Below, one piece after another: positions 1 to 10,922 of a stretch of DNA of 64,000 nucleotides (positions are counted from its first letter, which is position 1; every line of letters begins with the position of its first letter). Origin of the DNA: Linanthus parryae (lineage: Eukaryota > Streptophyta > Magnoliopsida > Ericales > Polemoniaceae); the NCBI GenBank assembly GCA_023055425.1, contig JALGPY010000002.1, positions 47,639,321 through 47,703,320 on the forward strand, written 5' to 3'. Both the position numbers and the translations under genes were made by a program. Below the pieces are notes generated by a model. The model saw nothing but the letters and a program-made list of their open reading frames with translations, was not told where the DNA came from and did no database searches.

Positions 1-249
1 CGCGTAAACAACAGCACACATCGATTCATTTATTGATTATTAGTTGAGTTAGAGCACAAACACAACCCAACATGTATGTTGTATATAGAGAGTTACTTAT
101 GCTAGTAGGGTTAGACAATCAAAATTTCACCAAGTTTAATTATTTTTGAATAATGTAACTATTTTATTTCAAATATTTATTTTCAAAGTTAATTAACGAA
201 CCATTTAGGTTTAAGATTATTGCAGGTTGTACTAACCGTGAACCGAGGT

Positions 250-945
250 CCAACTCCTAAACCAATAGGTTTCATCACCTCGGGCGAATGAAACCAAAAA
301 ATATCAAAGTGTTATATATAATGTCTACAATCCATCCCCTAAAAAAAGAATGTCTACAATCTTGGAAGAGGTAATAGCAATTAAATAGTTGTTCTATGTA
401 ACAGTTGAAATAGTATACTTTATATGAAGCGCAATTAATAAATATAAATATGATCAAATTAAAACTAAGTTTTACAAAATATTTTTGTGTGAAAAACTAA
501 TATGTCAAGAAATTTGGTCGTACGTTTTATATGAAATCATTTTTACAAACATAAGACTTGACAATAAAAATATTTTTTGTAATTGCACAATGCCATTGCT
601 TAATCGTTAGATAACGGCTCATAATGAAGAATATTGTTTAATTGAATAAAGATAGTACTTATGCTAATCGACAATAAATAAAAATTATATAAAATATCTA
701 CAATATATTGAAAAGGTAAGAACATAAAATTAATTGTTTATTTGAATGTTGATTTTACACACTTCACAAGAAGTGCATATACATGTAAATATTCTCCAAG
801 TTGAAACTAAACTCCACAAAATGCTTACCAAGAAGTACTAACATGTTCAAAATATTGGGGTACTTTTAATATGATTTTTTTACTAAAATAAGAATTTATA
901 TGTATATATATTAATTACACCAGGCCATTGCTACCCCCAAACCTA
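250..945. repeat. Degenerate two-unit tandem repeat, about 340 bp period
   Basis: Related blocks recur about 340 bp apart. A GAAGCGCAATTAATAAAT-like block near 427 resembles the one near 771. A block ending in CAATGCCATTGCT near 600 resembles one ending in CAGGCCATTGCT near 935. The same pair is present in copy B (about 48135-48840), and looser relatives occur at 45.8-46.9 kb. There is no credible coding region; the small ORFs here are AT-rich chance reading frames. It could be a decayed satellite or the tail of an old element. Confidence 0.5.
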
Positions 946-1083
946 TTCCGACCAAATGTTGCGATTTTACAAAATTCTGACCAGATTTTGAAATTTAAGT
1001 TTGCCGGAGTACACACCGGATACGCTTTCTTTCATTTATGTGCGTGACAAAATTTGGTTCTAGGGTATCGTACTTGCTACCAT

Positions 1084-1845
1084 GGTTGTCAAAATCTTTA
1101 CGATCTTTGATGGCATAGTCGATCTTGATCCCATGTAAACTCCCAAACTCATAGGATCTCATGTAGAATCCCGATTCTACAAGTAGAACCCTAGAATCTT
1201 ATACGATTTTACGATCCAAACTACTCTTCAAAGGACCTTCTCGATATTTACAAAGCGGAGAATGGTTCCGAAGTTTACTGGACTCTTGCTTCTTTAGGTG
1301 CTATGTACCCTGCCTAAGCTGTTTTTATGCCAAGTACCCATAGAATAAGGGTTACACCATATGTTAATCACTTTCTACTACAGGCAAGGAGCGGAAATTG
1401 TTTTACTTAATTTCCCCCATGTTTAGGGTCATACCAACGTTATGAAACATTTTCTCTTATTACTATCAACATTGTGGTCAACTCATCTTTGATCAAACGC
1501 GTCCTTTTGGTCTGTGACTTACCCTTTTAGCCCCTCAAATTTTTCATAAAATGAAATGTGGGTTTCCAAGTAAAGGAATTCGTTTGCTTCCTTTTTTGTG
1601 TGTAGAAACTCGATAAGGAACAACGTTTGAGTAGTTATGGCATTAGTTGTTAGAGAATTGCAGAATCGTATACTAACATTTTTATGACGATAAGAACTTG
1701 AAAATAAGTCATTTAAGTAGTCACAGTATTAATAAAAAAATAAAAATTACAATTTTGTAGGATCTTACGATCCCGATCCGATCCTACGATGCCTGATCCT
1801 GTGGTGCACTCTACGATCCTATGTAGGATCCCGATCTTGAAAACC
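1084..1845. mobile_element. MITE-like element with GATCC-rich inverted ends (copy A)
   Basis: The left end GGTTGTCAAAATC and the right end GATCTTGAAAACC are imperfect inverted repeats. Both ends are packed with CGATCC/GGATCG motifs (1100-1210 and 1760-1835). The flanks TTGCTACCA and TTGCTTACT could be a worn 9-bp target duplication of the Mutator type. The interior has no long ORF. Copy B keeps the same element with about 25 extra bases of GATCC repeats near its left end. Confidence 0.5.
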
Positions 1846-2574
1846 TTGCTTACTACAGAAGGAAGATAGCACAATCCATTCGATAAGAACTGCAACTGGT
1901 TTCAAGAATTAGACAAAGAACTGAAGGTGAAGGTCCTTAGCTTCTTACATCAACTTAACCGTGAAGAGATAGTCCAATTTATTCAGAGGAGTACATAGAG
2001 GTATTAAAGAGATGCTAATGTTGCGCGCAACACACTTAGAAGAGAATGAGGGAGATAGAGGTTTGTGGATTCTTTAAGAACACTATGAATGTTCATGAAG
2101 AGCTCCAACTTTTGCTATTTTGATCTTTCCCACAGTATGAGCCTTGAAACATCATCAATTAAGGTGTCATGTTGGAGAGAATTTGAATTAATAGTTAGAA
2201 GTAGGGGTGGGATCATTATAGGGGAGATAGGTGTCTTTTCTAAGACTTTAGGGCTGCATTTAGAATTTAGGGATAAATTTATTTGAAAATTTATTTTCTT
2301 CCTCACGACTTGTAGTTATTCTAAATTCACCCTTGTAACTTCCAGTAATTTCAATTTTCCTACATTTTCATATTAATATCCAGGAAATATATTTATACCA
2401 AGATCCCTCCCGAAGTTTACAAAATTACATTTGATTCCTTCTTGAAAGGTGGAGATATTACAGATCATCTGCCATCTTTCGCTCCATTTCCTCAAATGGA
2501 TGAGAACTAACAACATCACTTTTCCTAATAACCGATGGTACTTTGGGAGATACCGATTACTACTTATAGTATCA

Positions 2575-2969
2575 CTAGAGTATTGCCCGTGCCCAAGGGT
2601 ACTATCCCTAAATTGGATAGTTTTTTAATTCAGAGTCTTTTTTTAAATGAATTTAGAGGTGTTATCCAAATATTATATATACAAATGTGGTGAAAAAAAA
2701 AGAACAACTTCCAAGTATGGGATGAAAATTATAATGGACGTGGGTATAACTCACAACCTCTCTCCTATTAGTAAGGGATGTAGTTGATAAAAACCTCTTT
2801 CCTATTAGTTAGGGATGTCCAAAGAGAGTGGGTAGTTAGGGATGTCCAAGGAGAGTGGGTAGTTAGAGATGTAATAAGTAGGTGAGATCTAATGGTGGGG
2901 AAGAGCTTAACTTAATCTAACGGTTGAAAAGTCTTAACTTAATTAAACCATGCTATTTTATAATATAGA
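2575..2969 (-). mobile_element. Short non-autonomous Helitron (copy A)
   Basis: Read on the minus strand the element starts TCTATATTATAAAATAG and ends ...GGGCAATACTCTAG. The copy B version has an intact stem (GTGCC, loop CTCA, GGCAC) ending 10 nt before the CTAG. It lies between host A and T, the Helitron insertion rule, with no target duplication. At 395 bp it has no Rep/helicase gene. It is present at the same place in copy B, so it predates the duplication. Confidence 0.72.
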
Positions 2970-4440
2970 TATGGCAAACTGCCTACGACACATTTTCTGT
3001 TGGATTTTTTAGTCGTCATCTTCCTCGATAACGAGTATTCAAAATTTATTTCATCCATAATTTAATTTCTGGTTCACCAATGATTTGGATCCTCTTCAAT
3101 GCACTTCCCTAGCAAAGTCGCCAATGCTGAAAGTCCGGATTCAAAAGTATGAATTAAATAAGGTAGAACCACAACTACCAACTGATTACAAACTAACAAT
3201 CAGTCCCTATTACACACAAGTACGAGAACGGGGAACTAAAAAATATTGACGAATTTGAAAATATGTATGATGATAAAATAACCTCCAATCATAATTTATA
3301 AAGGCTAAGAATTGATTCACAAAGTATGGCAACATGGAACGCTTAATCCCGCTATAATGATTCTTCCTCTTCGTGTGTGCTCTCGATGATATGAAAAATG
3401 AATTAATGCTTAAAATGAATTACATCATCCCTATATACATTGCACCAATTGTCTCTTTAGTATTCATTGCGTTGATCATGGCAGACAACTCGTCTTCTCA
3501 GCTCAGTTTTCTTCTTGAATCTCTTAACCATTCCGTGATGCCATCCTCCTCAACTGCGCGTTAACCCTTAACTCCCATGTTGCACTATCCTCTTTGTTGA
3601 ATCCTCTTTCCACTGACCCAAAACTTACCCTTGTTCCCACTTTTCACCCAAAAATAGTAGACAGAAGCCCCTGTATCAACAACATGAAATAATAAAATGC
3701 TTAATACATCACATAATTAGCATAACTTGTTGAACGATATATTACTTCATGCAATGCATCATAGATTATATTGTTTAGATCTTTATATTTTACTAGCATC
3801 TCAATTACTCACAAAGCATGATTTTGTTAGGTTGTTGAGAACTATTGAACGCGCTCGTACACCCTTGTGAATTCATAATACACAGCGTCGACGTGCCTAC
3901 AACTCCAGTATTTCTACTTACTGGTTTTCCTGCTAGGCCGGAGAATCTCCTCAAACTCTAACTGGGTGCAAGAACTGCTCTCGGAGACGTACATCTTCCC
4001 CCAACCTCCTAGCCATGCAAATCAATAACTCAATGATCCACACCGCAACAGTTAGATTTCACCGTGCTAGTATACCTTAACTTCCTGAAATCTCAACATG
4101 TCTAAAATTTACGTTGTTCCTCTTACTCTGGATGGAAACTAACATTTTCTCTTTCGTACGCCGTGATCCCCTACATACATACCTCAAGTGGTACCCTTTG
4201 AAAATGTTGGTCTTATCTCTAAGTTAATCCGTATTTTCACTCGTGGATGTAACATATCATGGCAGACTTCCATTTTGTTTGTGATCTAACATATTAAGCA
4301 AGTCTTCTATGTCTCATTACTTATTTTATTTAAATCTTTCCCACATGTGTATGTCATGTACGTGTGTGTGTGAAATAAAATGCAATATACCTACTTATGG
4401 TAGTAACATATAAGTTTGTGATTCGATAAGAGAGCTCAAG
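2970..4440. other. Non-coding stretch upstream of the gene A promoter
   Basis: No convincing gene. The segment is well conserved in copy B (55052-56520) but the ORFs are short and broken differently in the two copies; the 63-codon frame at 3373-3564 is not preserved in B. A short TG-repeat lies near 4365. It may hold distal promoter sequence for the gene starting at 4781. Confidence 0.5.
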
Positions 4441-4499
4441 CCCAATATGAATGTGAGGTCCAATAAAAAAGCTATATTGATCATTTTGATGATGAGCTT

Positions 4500-4577
4500 G
4501 GCCCAACATCTAGAAAACCCTAGTGTACGCCGTATGGAATGTAAATATTCAACCTTTAATTTTACTCCCTATATAAA
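4500..4577 (+). promoter_or_regulatory. Core promoter of gene A: site II, telo-box, TATA box
   Basis: GGCCCAAC at 4500-4507 is the reverse of a site II (TGGGCC) box, AAAACCCTAG at 4514-4523 is a telo-box, and TATATAAA lies at about 4570-4577. In plants this pairing is known from promoters of ribosomal-protein and other growth-linked genes, where TCP factors bind site II. The first coding ATG is about 200 bases downstream. The arrangement is kept in copy B. Confidence 0.6.
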
Positions 4578-4780
4578 CTAACAGGGTTTCAATCTCGCAG
4601 CAGACGCCGCTTCCATTAGGGTTTGCAAACGATTCAAGGATTTGAAAAAGGAGCCAATAATCCTCAGTCCGTTCTTAATCTTTTGAATCCTCAATTTTCC
4701 CAACTTTGTTTTCAATATTATTCTCGATCTAGTATTGATATTGTTTTCTTGTGACATAAACTCAACTCGACAGTAGCAGT

Positions 4781-7700
4781 ATGCTATATTCTACTGAATT
4801 GGAGAGGGCCAGCAGTCTCGCACATATAGCCCATTCTATGCTGTTTAGGAATTGTGTATCGCTATTATTAACTACAATTTCGAAGGTAAGTTATGCATTT
4901 TTTGTACGAAATATCTGGATACATACACTTCATCAATTGTAAGCATTCCTTGTCACCCTCAGAATAAAATTCAATCAAAACAGTTTTGTTTTAAAATCTT
5001 CATATATTGAATTGTATTTTTGGTGGATTCTTTTGTAAAATTTCTTGGGCTTAATGTGGGATATGGGCATTACACAATTCATATGTTGTCAACACTAATT
5101 TTAATTAAAATTCGTATTTCTTCAAACCACATAACTAAGAATCAAAAAAGATTTCGCTGTTGCATCATTTTCACCATTGAACAATTCATGTACTAACAAA
5201 AAAACAATATCTTAATTTTTCATAACAGTCAATTGTTACTTATTTCTTTATATTGCTCAAAATCGGAGTTCGTTCATAGAGTTTGGCTTGATTAGCATTG
5301 TTCTATTCTGTCCTTATCATATTTAAGGCTACATGTACTCATTATATGTTAATTTCATTTGCTTATTAAAAGTGTCTCAATGTATTTTCAAGTTATTTAG
5401 TTAAATTTTGTATGCCAATTAACTTCAACAAGATGCGTCAATGTTCGTTCTTTGTCACACCCTAAAAAATAAGAAAATATGCGTATTTCACCATTTTCTC
5501 TCATGTGGTTTGTGTGTATATGTCTAAGTACTTAAAGTTTTTTGAGGCAATGGGGAAAAAGAAATCGACTTTTCTAGTAATAATTTTCTTAAATTAATTA
5601 CTATGTTATTTTTGTTTCATTTGCCAGAGATGTCTCCGTATTCAATTATGCCAAAGATTGAGTAAGATCGTTGATCATAACATTTCATTCACCTGTAAGT
5701 GAGTCATCCCTCAGCTTTTTGTGTTGATTTACCTAACATGTCCAGTTTATCAAACTTTGTCAATAAAACATTGTAATGTTCTCATCTTTTATTCATAATA
5801 AGTGAAAATATTTTGACATTATTCTATGACATTAATGTTATATTTTATGTCAAATTAATTCAAATTCAAATTACTAAATGGTAAAACTGTATCCGTAAAA
5901 AATGATAAACTTTTGGAGACAAAACTTTCTTCATAAATAATCTTAGAAAATTAATATTATTATCACGAGTGATTTTCACCATTTCTTTTCCTAGAAAAAA
6001 AATATCATTACTAAAAACGTATCACGGTGATTTTCACGATTTTTTCATAGAAAAATTAATATTATTACTAAATATGTATCATAGGTGATTTTCACCATTT
6101 TTTTCCCAGACAAAATTCACTACTCGTTAAAATATATTCTCAAGTGACAGTTTAGCAACAAAAAATGAGTGAATTTCCATAAATACATGATTGAATTCAC
6201 TTATTTACTTTGATTGACTTGTAAAGTATATATGACTAGCTCTTAAGATATTTTATTATTTGAAAGTTCAAATAAAACTGTTCCACGAAAAATATTTGAA
6301 CAATCAGTTCAATGAAATGTAGGAAACTATTTCATGGTATCATTAATAATTTCCTTCATAATAAGTTTGACAGTAATTTCAGAACTTACACACTTATTAT
6401 TCAAATCAACACTTCACCAATCGATTATATCATTCCTTATATGGATAAAATAATGATTTACTAGTGAATACATGTAAACCAATAGGCCTAGGAGATAGGG
6501 ATGAAACCATCATAGTCTTTTGATTTCGTCCACTCAGTGCAAAGTGAAACATTCAACAACACTGATTTAATCGGTGCAAATAACAAGACATGTATGTGGA
6601 TAGAACATACATTCTCAATTTCCCCAAAAACTTAACACACTTTTTTTCCCCAAAATATCCCAACAATGCCTTCTAGGTAAATAAGCTTGACAAAGAAGTT
6701 CCCTACAGAAACATGTAGGAATTCATGTACTATGATACTCCAACGTATTCTTCTATCACCAATTCCATGTCTTGCACCTTCAAAAAGAATCTCAATTCTT
6801 AATGAAATCTTCTCAAAATAAGATTTGAGGGTTATTTTAATACATAGCTTAATGATTCCTGTGCATATTATTGTTCTTGTCCATCCATTAGCAATGTCTT
6901 AAATCATATGAGAGAAGTATAGGAACAACTGTTGATTTTGAATTGTGGTTTCACATACTGCTGAAGTTGTTAATATAAAACCCCAAAACCCTGAAATACA
7001 AATGTAAGTAACTGTGAGCCATTACTAAATCTAACATGAGATGTTGGTACTACCAACCATTCTAATCAAATCCAATAAAATGAACTCTGTGGGAGATGCA
7101 CCTAGCTGTCATGTGAGCGCCTATAACTGGTTTGAAAAATTATGACTGGTGCTTACCCTTCTTTTTCGGCTGTCCTGTACTTTTTACTGAAATTATGTCC
7201 ATGTTGACTCACAAAACAAAGTATGTGTAGATTACTCAACATTAATCTTTAGTTTAACTATCTTCTTAGTGAATTTACCCGATGTCTAGAAAAAGTGGTC
7301 AAAATCATATTGGAAGAATTTATCAGAACATTTATCAGTGGTAGATATTATTTTAGGCTACACAAAAACCTTTTTTTTTTTCAAAGGTGAGTTGTGAAGA
7401 AAATAAAAATGAGGAGCCTTTTATGAAAGATGATAAATAAATTTGTATACACTTGTGTAGAAAGGTATGTTTTCTTTAGTAGGATGATTAACATAAAAAA
7501 CTGTTTATGAAGAAGTCGAACACTTATAACTGGACAGAGCAAATGACACGTGTATCATTGTTCTGCTCTTCATTTCATCTGTAAAGAAGAAGAAATTAAA
7601 ATATCGTGTATATCCAATCAATGAAGATTTATAAACTTATCTTACTTTTCTATGTATGCACAATTTTTCTCTAATTGGAATCAAGAATTCTAGTGGAGAA

Positions 7701-9807
7701 ACAAAAGCAGGTAACAAGGAAACAAAATAACCGAGAAATCTTCAGTTTGGCTGGTTATGAACAAATTATCACTTGATTCTGCTCACGGTTAATTTTCTTT
7801 CACCAAAATTCATGGTTTAAAGAACATAAATTGTACGTAGATGATTGAATAATACTTCTATTTAGATTGTGGATATGCTTACTCATACCGTTGGAGTTAA
7901 TAGCTTGAAAATGCATCACAGACATTTCCTGGAAAATGCAGAAGTTTTAATTAAGAGAATGCAAAAAAAAAACTTGTGTTCATAAAAATCAAAACAATTG
8001 GAATATAAAACTATATTTTATAATTATTTCTAACACGTTGAGACCCTTTCACGTAAAGCGGTGATTCTCACAATCACCACTTATGTGTTAATTCTGGACA
8101 TATGACAAGTTTCTCAAATAAAAGGGGGGAAGTACGACAAGTGTTTGAATAAAAGAATTAACATTTAATTATTTCCTTTAGTTCACTTATCATGAACATA
8201 TGAAACTAGTATGCAATATTATTGGAATAAATAGCTCCATAAGATACATCCTTTCGGTAGAAAATAGAAACTATTTAATGGTACATGTATATATATTTTC
8301 CGAAATTGAACTAGACATATTAATTTAGCTCTGGCACCTACCACCTACAAATATTATTTCTTTGATTTTGGTAGTATATAAACATGTGTTGGTCAGCCTA
8401 ACACAAAACATTTCCAACACTATCTACATTTGAGAGGCATTTTCCTGCTTCCGGGCAATGTAAGCTACTCTCTACCAAGTTTTCTATTCCAATTATTTTC
8501 ATTGTATAAACACAAGGTTTTTTGCATTCTCTAATTAAGACTTTTGCATTTTTCTGGAAATGTCTGTGATGCAGCTTCAAGCTAAGAATGAACTCAAACG
8601 GTATGAGTAAGCATATTCACAATTCAATGAAAGCATTAGACAATCACATGCTTACGATTTATGTCCTTTGGACCCTGAACTTTAGTGAAAGAGAATCTAA
8701 CATGACCAATGGAGTGATAATTTGTTCATAACAAACCAAATTGAAGATTTCTCCGTCATTTTATTTCCTGTTACATGTTTTAGTTTCTCCACTGAAGTTC
8801 TTGGTTGCAATTTGAGAAAAACTATATTGGACACATATTGAAAAGTACGAAAAGAAATCATAAATTTTCATTTGATTGGATATATACGATATTTTAATTT
8901 TTCATTTTTATAGGTGAAATGAAAAGCACAATGATATTAAACTAAAGAATGAATACACATGTCGTTTGCAGTATCCAGTTATTATAAGTGTTTGGCTTCT
9001 TCATAGACAGTCTTTTTTCAGATTTTTTTAAATGTTCCATATGAAAATGTACGTTGTAATAATTCATATATTTTTTCATTATTTTTTATTTATTTTTATT
9101 ATCTGAGATTTCTATAAGCCCTGCCAGGAACTTATATTTTCAAGAAAAATGCCAGGATTGTTTTCGTTGAGAGCAAAAATATTGTTCCAATATTACAAAT
9201 TCTGTGTAATTTTTATTCTAATTTCCTTCTTACATAAATACACGATCTTATTTCCTCGAAAAAAACGCGCACTCTTAAATCTTTAGCTTAATAAAATTAG
9301 CTTAATATAAAGGATGTTCGTACAATTCTCAGGATGTAGCTAACATATATTCTTTTGTGTCCTGCAGGTAACATCAAACTCCATGTTTGTGGAAGTTATG
9401 TAGAGAACTCTGGCTCCGGAGGATTCAGAGGGATTTTCTTGAGTGGGAATGGAGAGTGGCGGCTTGGCTTCCAGGGACACCTCGAAAGCACATCGAGGCT
9501 AGAAGCAGAATTGTGGGCCCTCTATCGAGGGCTCACAATTTTGCACGAGAAAGGTTGGTTTGACATTGTAGTTGAATCAACCTTCCAAGAAGCCATTTAT
9601 CTTGTCAACGCGGAGTTCATCATGCAAAGCATGTTGAGAGAGCTCGTCATGCAGATACGGATTCTCATTCGAGGGAACAGATGCACACTGCTCTACACCT
9701 CGAGAGAGGAGAATCCAATTGCCAATGCTCTCGCGAAAATGGGAGCGGACAATGCGGAGGCGCTGGTCCTTTATCAGACCCGCCCAGACCATCTTAGGAT
9801 CAATTAG
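4781..9807 (+). CDS. Three-exon gene A encoding a small RNase H-like protein
   Basis: Proposed exons are 4781-4885, 5628-5694 and 9368-9807. Exon 1 starts with ATG, encodes 35 residues (MLYSTELERASS...) and ends AAG|GTAAG. Exon 2 follows a TTTGCCAG acceptor, encodes 22 residues (RCLRIQLCQRLSK...) and ends in phase 1 at ACCT|GTAAGT. The terminal exon follows TTTTGTGTCCTGCAG and restores phase, giving 612 nt or 203 residues. I recognise no domain in the first 57 residues. The last 145 residues are a RVT_3-type RNase H-like domain. All junctions and frames are also open in copy B at 56884-61129. A promoter with TATA and telo-box lies upstream. Intron 2 is 3.7 kb and contains a long inverted repeat. 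Whether it is expressed is unknown; this is an inferred model. Confidence 0.5.
5695..7494. other. AT-rich first half of intron 2 of gene A
   Basis: No supported coding sequence. Three near-identical blocks around GTGATTTTCACCATTTTTT occur at about 5965-6110, each followed by AGAAAAATTAATATTATTACTAAA-like sequence, forming a short local tandem repeat. Bases 6261-6857 are absent from copy B. The rest is shared with B. Confidence 0.5.
7495..9018. repeat. Long imperfect inverted repeat in intron 2 of gene A
   Basis: The left arm 7495-8010 is the diverged reverse complement of the right arm 8479-9018, with a loop of about 470 bases. Matching landmarks include AAAAAACTGTTTATGAAG (left) against CTTCATAGACAGTCTTTTTT (right). 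GGTTATGAACAAATTATCAC pairs with GTGATAATTTGTTCATAAC, and CACAGACATTTCCTGG pairs with CCAGGAAATG-like sequence (CTGGAAATGTCTGTG). Transcribed as part of the intron it would fold into a hairpin of roughly 500 bp. The right arm includes a sequence resembling exon 3 of copy C (8578-8610). The arms look about three-quarters identical by eye. Confidence 0.75.
9368..9807 (+). CDS. Terminal exon with catalytically degenerate RNase H-like domain (copy A)
   Basis: The exon begins after a strong acceptor (TTTTGTGTCCTGCAG). It encodes IKLHVCGSY, SGSGGFRGIF, RLEAELWALYRGL, VVESTFQEA and REENPIANALAKMG, the full order of motifs of the plant RVT_3 RNase H-like family. In active members these read VDGS, AEL, ESDS and ADALA. 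Here Cys, Thr and Asn replace the first, third and fourth catalytic Asp, and only the Glu of the AELWAL block remains. The protein should not cleave RNA-DNA hybrids by the usual two-metal route; nucleic-acid binding could persist. No ATG opens the domain, consistent with an internal exon rather than a free gene. It may derive from a LINE RNase H domain or from a host family. Confidence 0.75.
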
Positions 9808-10430
9808 AAAAGACATGTAATTTCTGTAATTTATGTCTTTGAATTTCTTTACACCGGTTAGGAAATCGTGAAAATGTACTCTCTTAATAATTCCAAATAC
9901 TAAATAATATCTTGCATATTTTTATTTCAGGTTCACAAAGATTATTTTAGTTATTCTTGATTTCAACTAGTCTTTAGCTTGCTTGTCAACTTCCAGATCA
10001 TATCAAGTCATTGCTCTCAACACCTAATTGTGCATCTAAATTATCTTGCACTTCACACGTTTCTGATCTTTCTAGAATTTTTTTATATGTACATAAATTA
10101 TGTGAAGAACATCATGTTAGATTCATTTTTATGCCAAATCATTCTGTAATCGGGACCTAACGACTGATAGAATTTATAAGGGTTTGAGTATAACATGCGA
10201 CGACCTGTCACACGTTTACTATAAAAATTATCGATTAACATAAACAGACAAATTGTTATCACTAGTCTGGCAATTCTAGACATCCAAAACTCAACCACCA
10301 TGACACACAGTCCTCTGAAACAACATTTTTAATCAAATTTATGAAAAATTAGTACATGACTGAAATTACTAAAAAGTTACACGAGCTCGCAAAAATGACA
10401 TTTTCATTAAACATCTCAACTAAATAATAA
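9808..10430. other. 3' flank of gene A, non-coding
   Basis: T-rich sequence after the stop codon with TGTAATTT-type motifs that could serve as 3'-end signals at about 9815-9850. It is shared with copy B. No gene is visible; the minus-strand 67-codon frame at 10098-10301 is not kept in copy B. Confidence 0.45.
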
Positions 10431-10434
10431 ATTA

Positions 10435-10720
10435 CAGTTTTCACTAAAGACAACATATTTAACTAAAAATACAATTTTTAGCTACAACACCGCGATCCAG
10501 TTGCGCTCCAGCTCAACCTGTAAAATAGAGGGGTGAGTTAAACAGCCCAGTAGGTACCGCCTAACCACTGGCCTGGAAATCTAAAATCTACTTAACACAA
10601 CAGCCAATTATCACACACAACATGCGTCGCCAAATATACAATCCGCGTGATTTATCGATCATCAGACAGTCAACAGATAGCTATAAAGCTACAAATAGTA
10701 ACTCAGGCACCTCTATCTGG
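10435..10720 (-). mobile_element. LTR-like fragment, antisense (copy A)
   Basis: On the minus strand this reads like part of a plant Ty3-type LTR: GGCGGTACCTACTGGGCTG, then TTAACTCACCCC, then ACAGGTTGAGCTGGAGCG. There is no coding part and no clear LTR boundary. The same fragment is in copy B at about 61740-62040. The assignment rests on general resemblance only. Confidence 0.3.
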
Positions 10721-10721
10721 T

Positions 10722-10834
10722 CAAATGATGGCATGCCCACGTTGTACTCCTAGCCATCCCATGAGGACAAATAGTAAATCATGCGTTTCTAAAAATAAAT
10801 AACCTTTTACTGGTTTTTCTCACATTGGTTTTTC

Positions 10835-10922
<88 letters not shown>

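Noticed and set aside
2089..2286. Overlapping plus- and minus-strand frames at 2089-2306 and 50013-50300
   Set aside because: The plus frame lengths differ between copies through a single stop, composition is not coding-like, and both strands being open is typical of chance in AT-rich DNA.
7980..8110. Small perfect hairpin GGTGATT-CTCAC-AATCACC in the loop of the intron inverted repeat
   Set aside because: Too short and isolated to support a function; kept only as part of the larger structure.
8398..8580. Minus-strand 60-codon frame conserved in A and B (8398-8580, 59720-59902)
   Set aside because: It lies in the right hairpin arm and loop, has no family resemblance, and its conservation is explained by the recent duplication.
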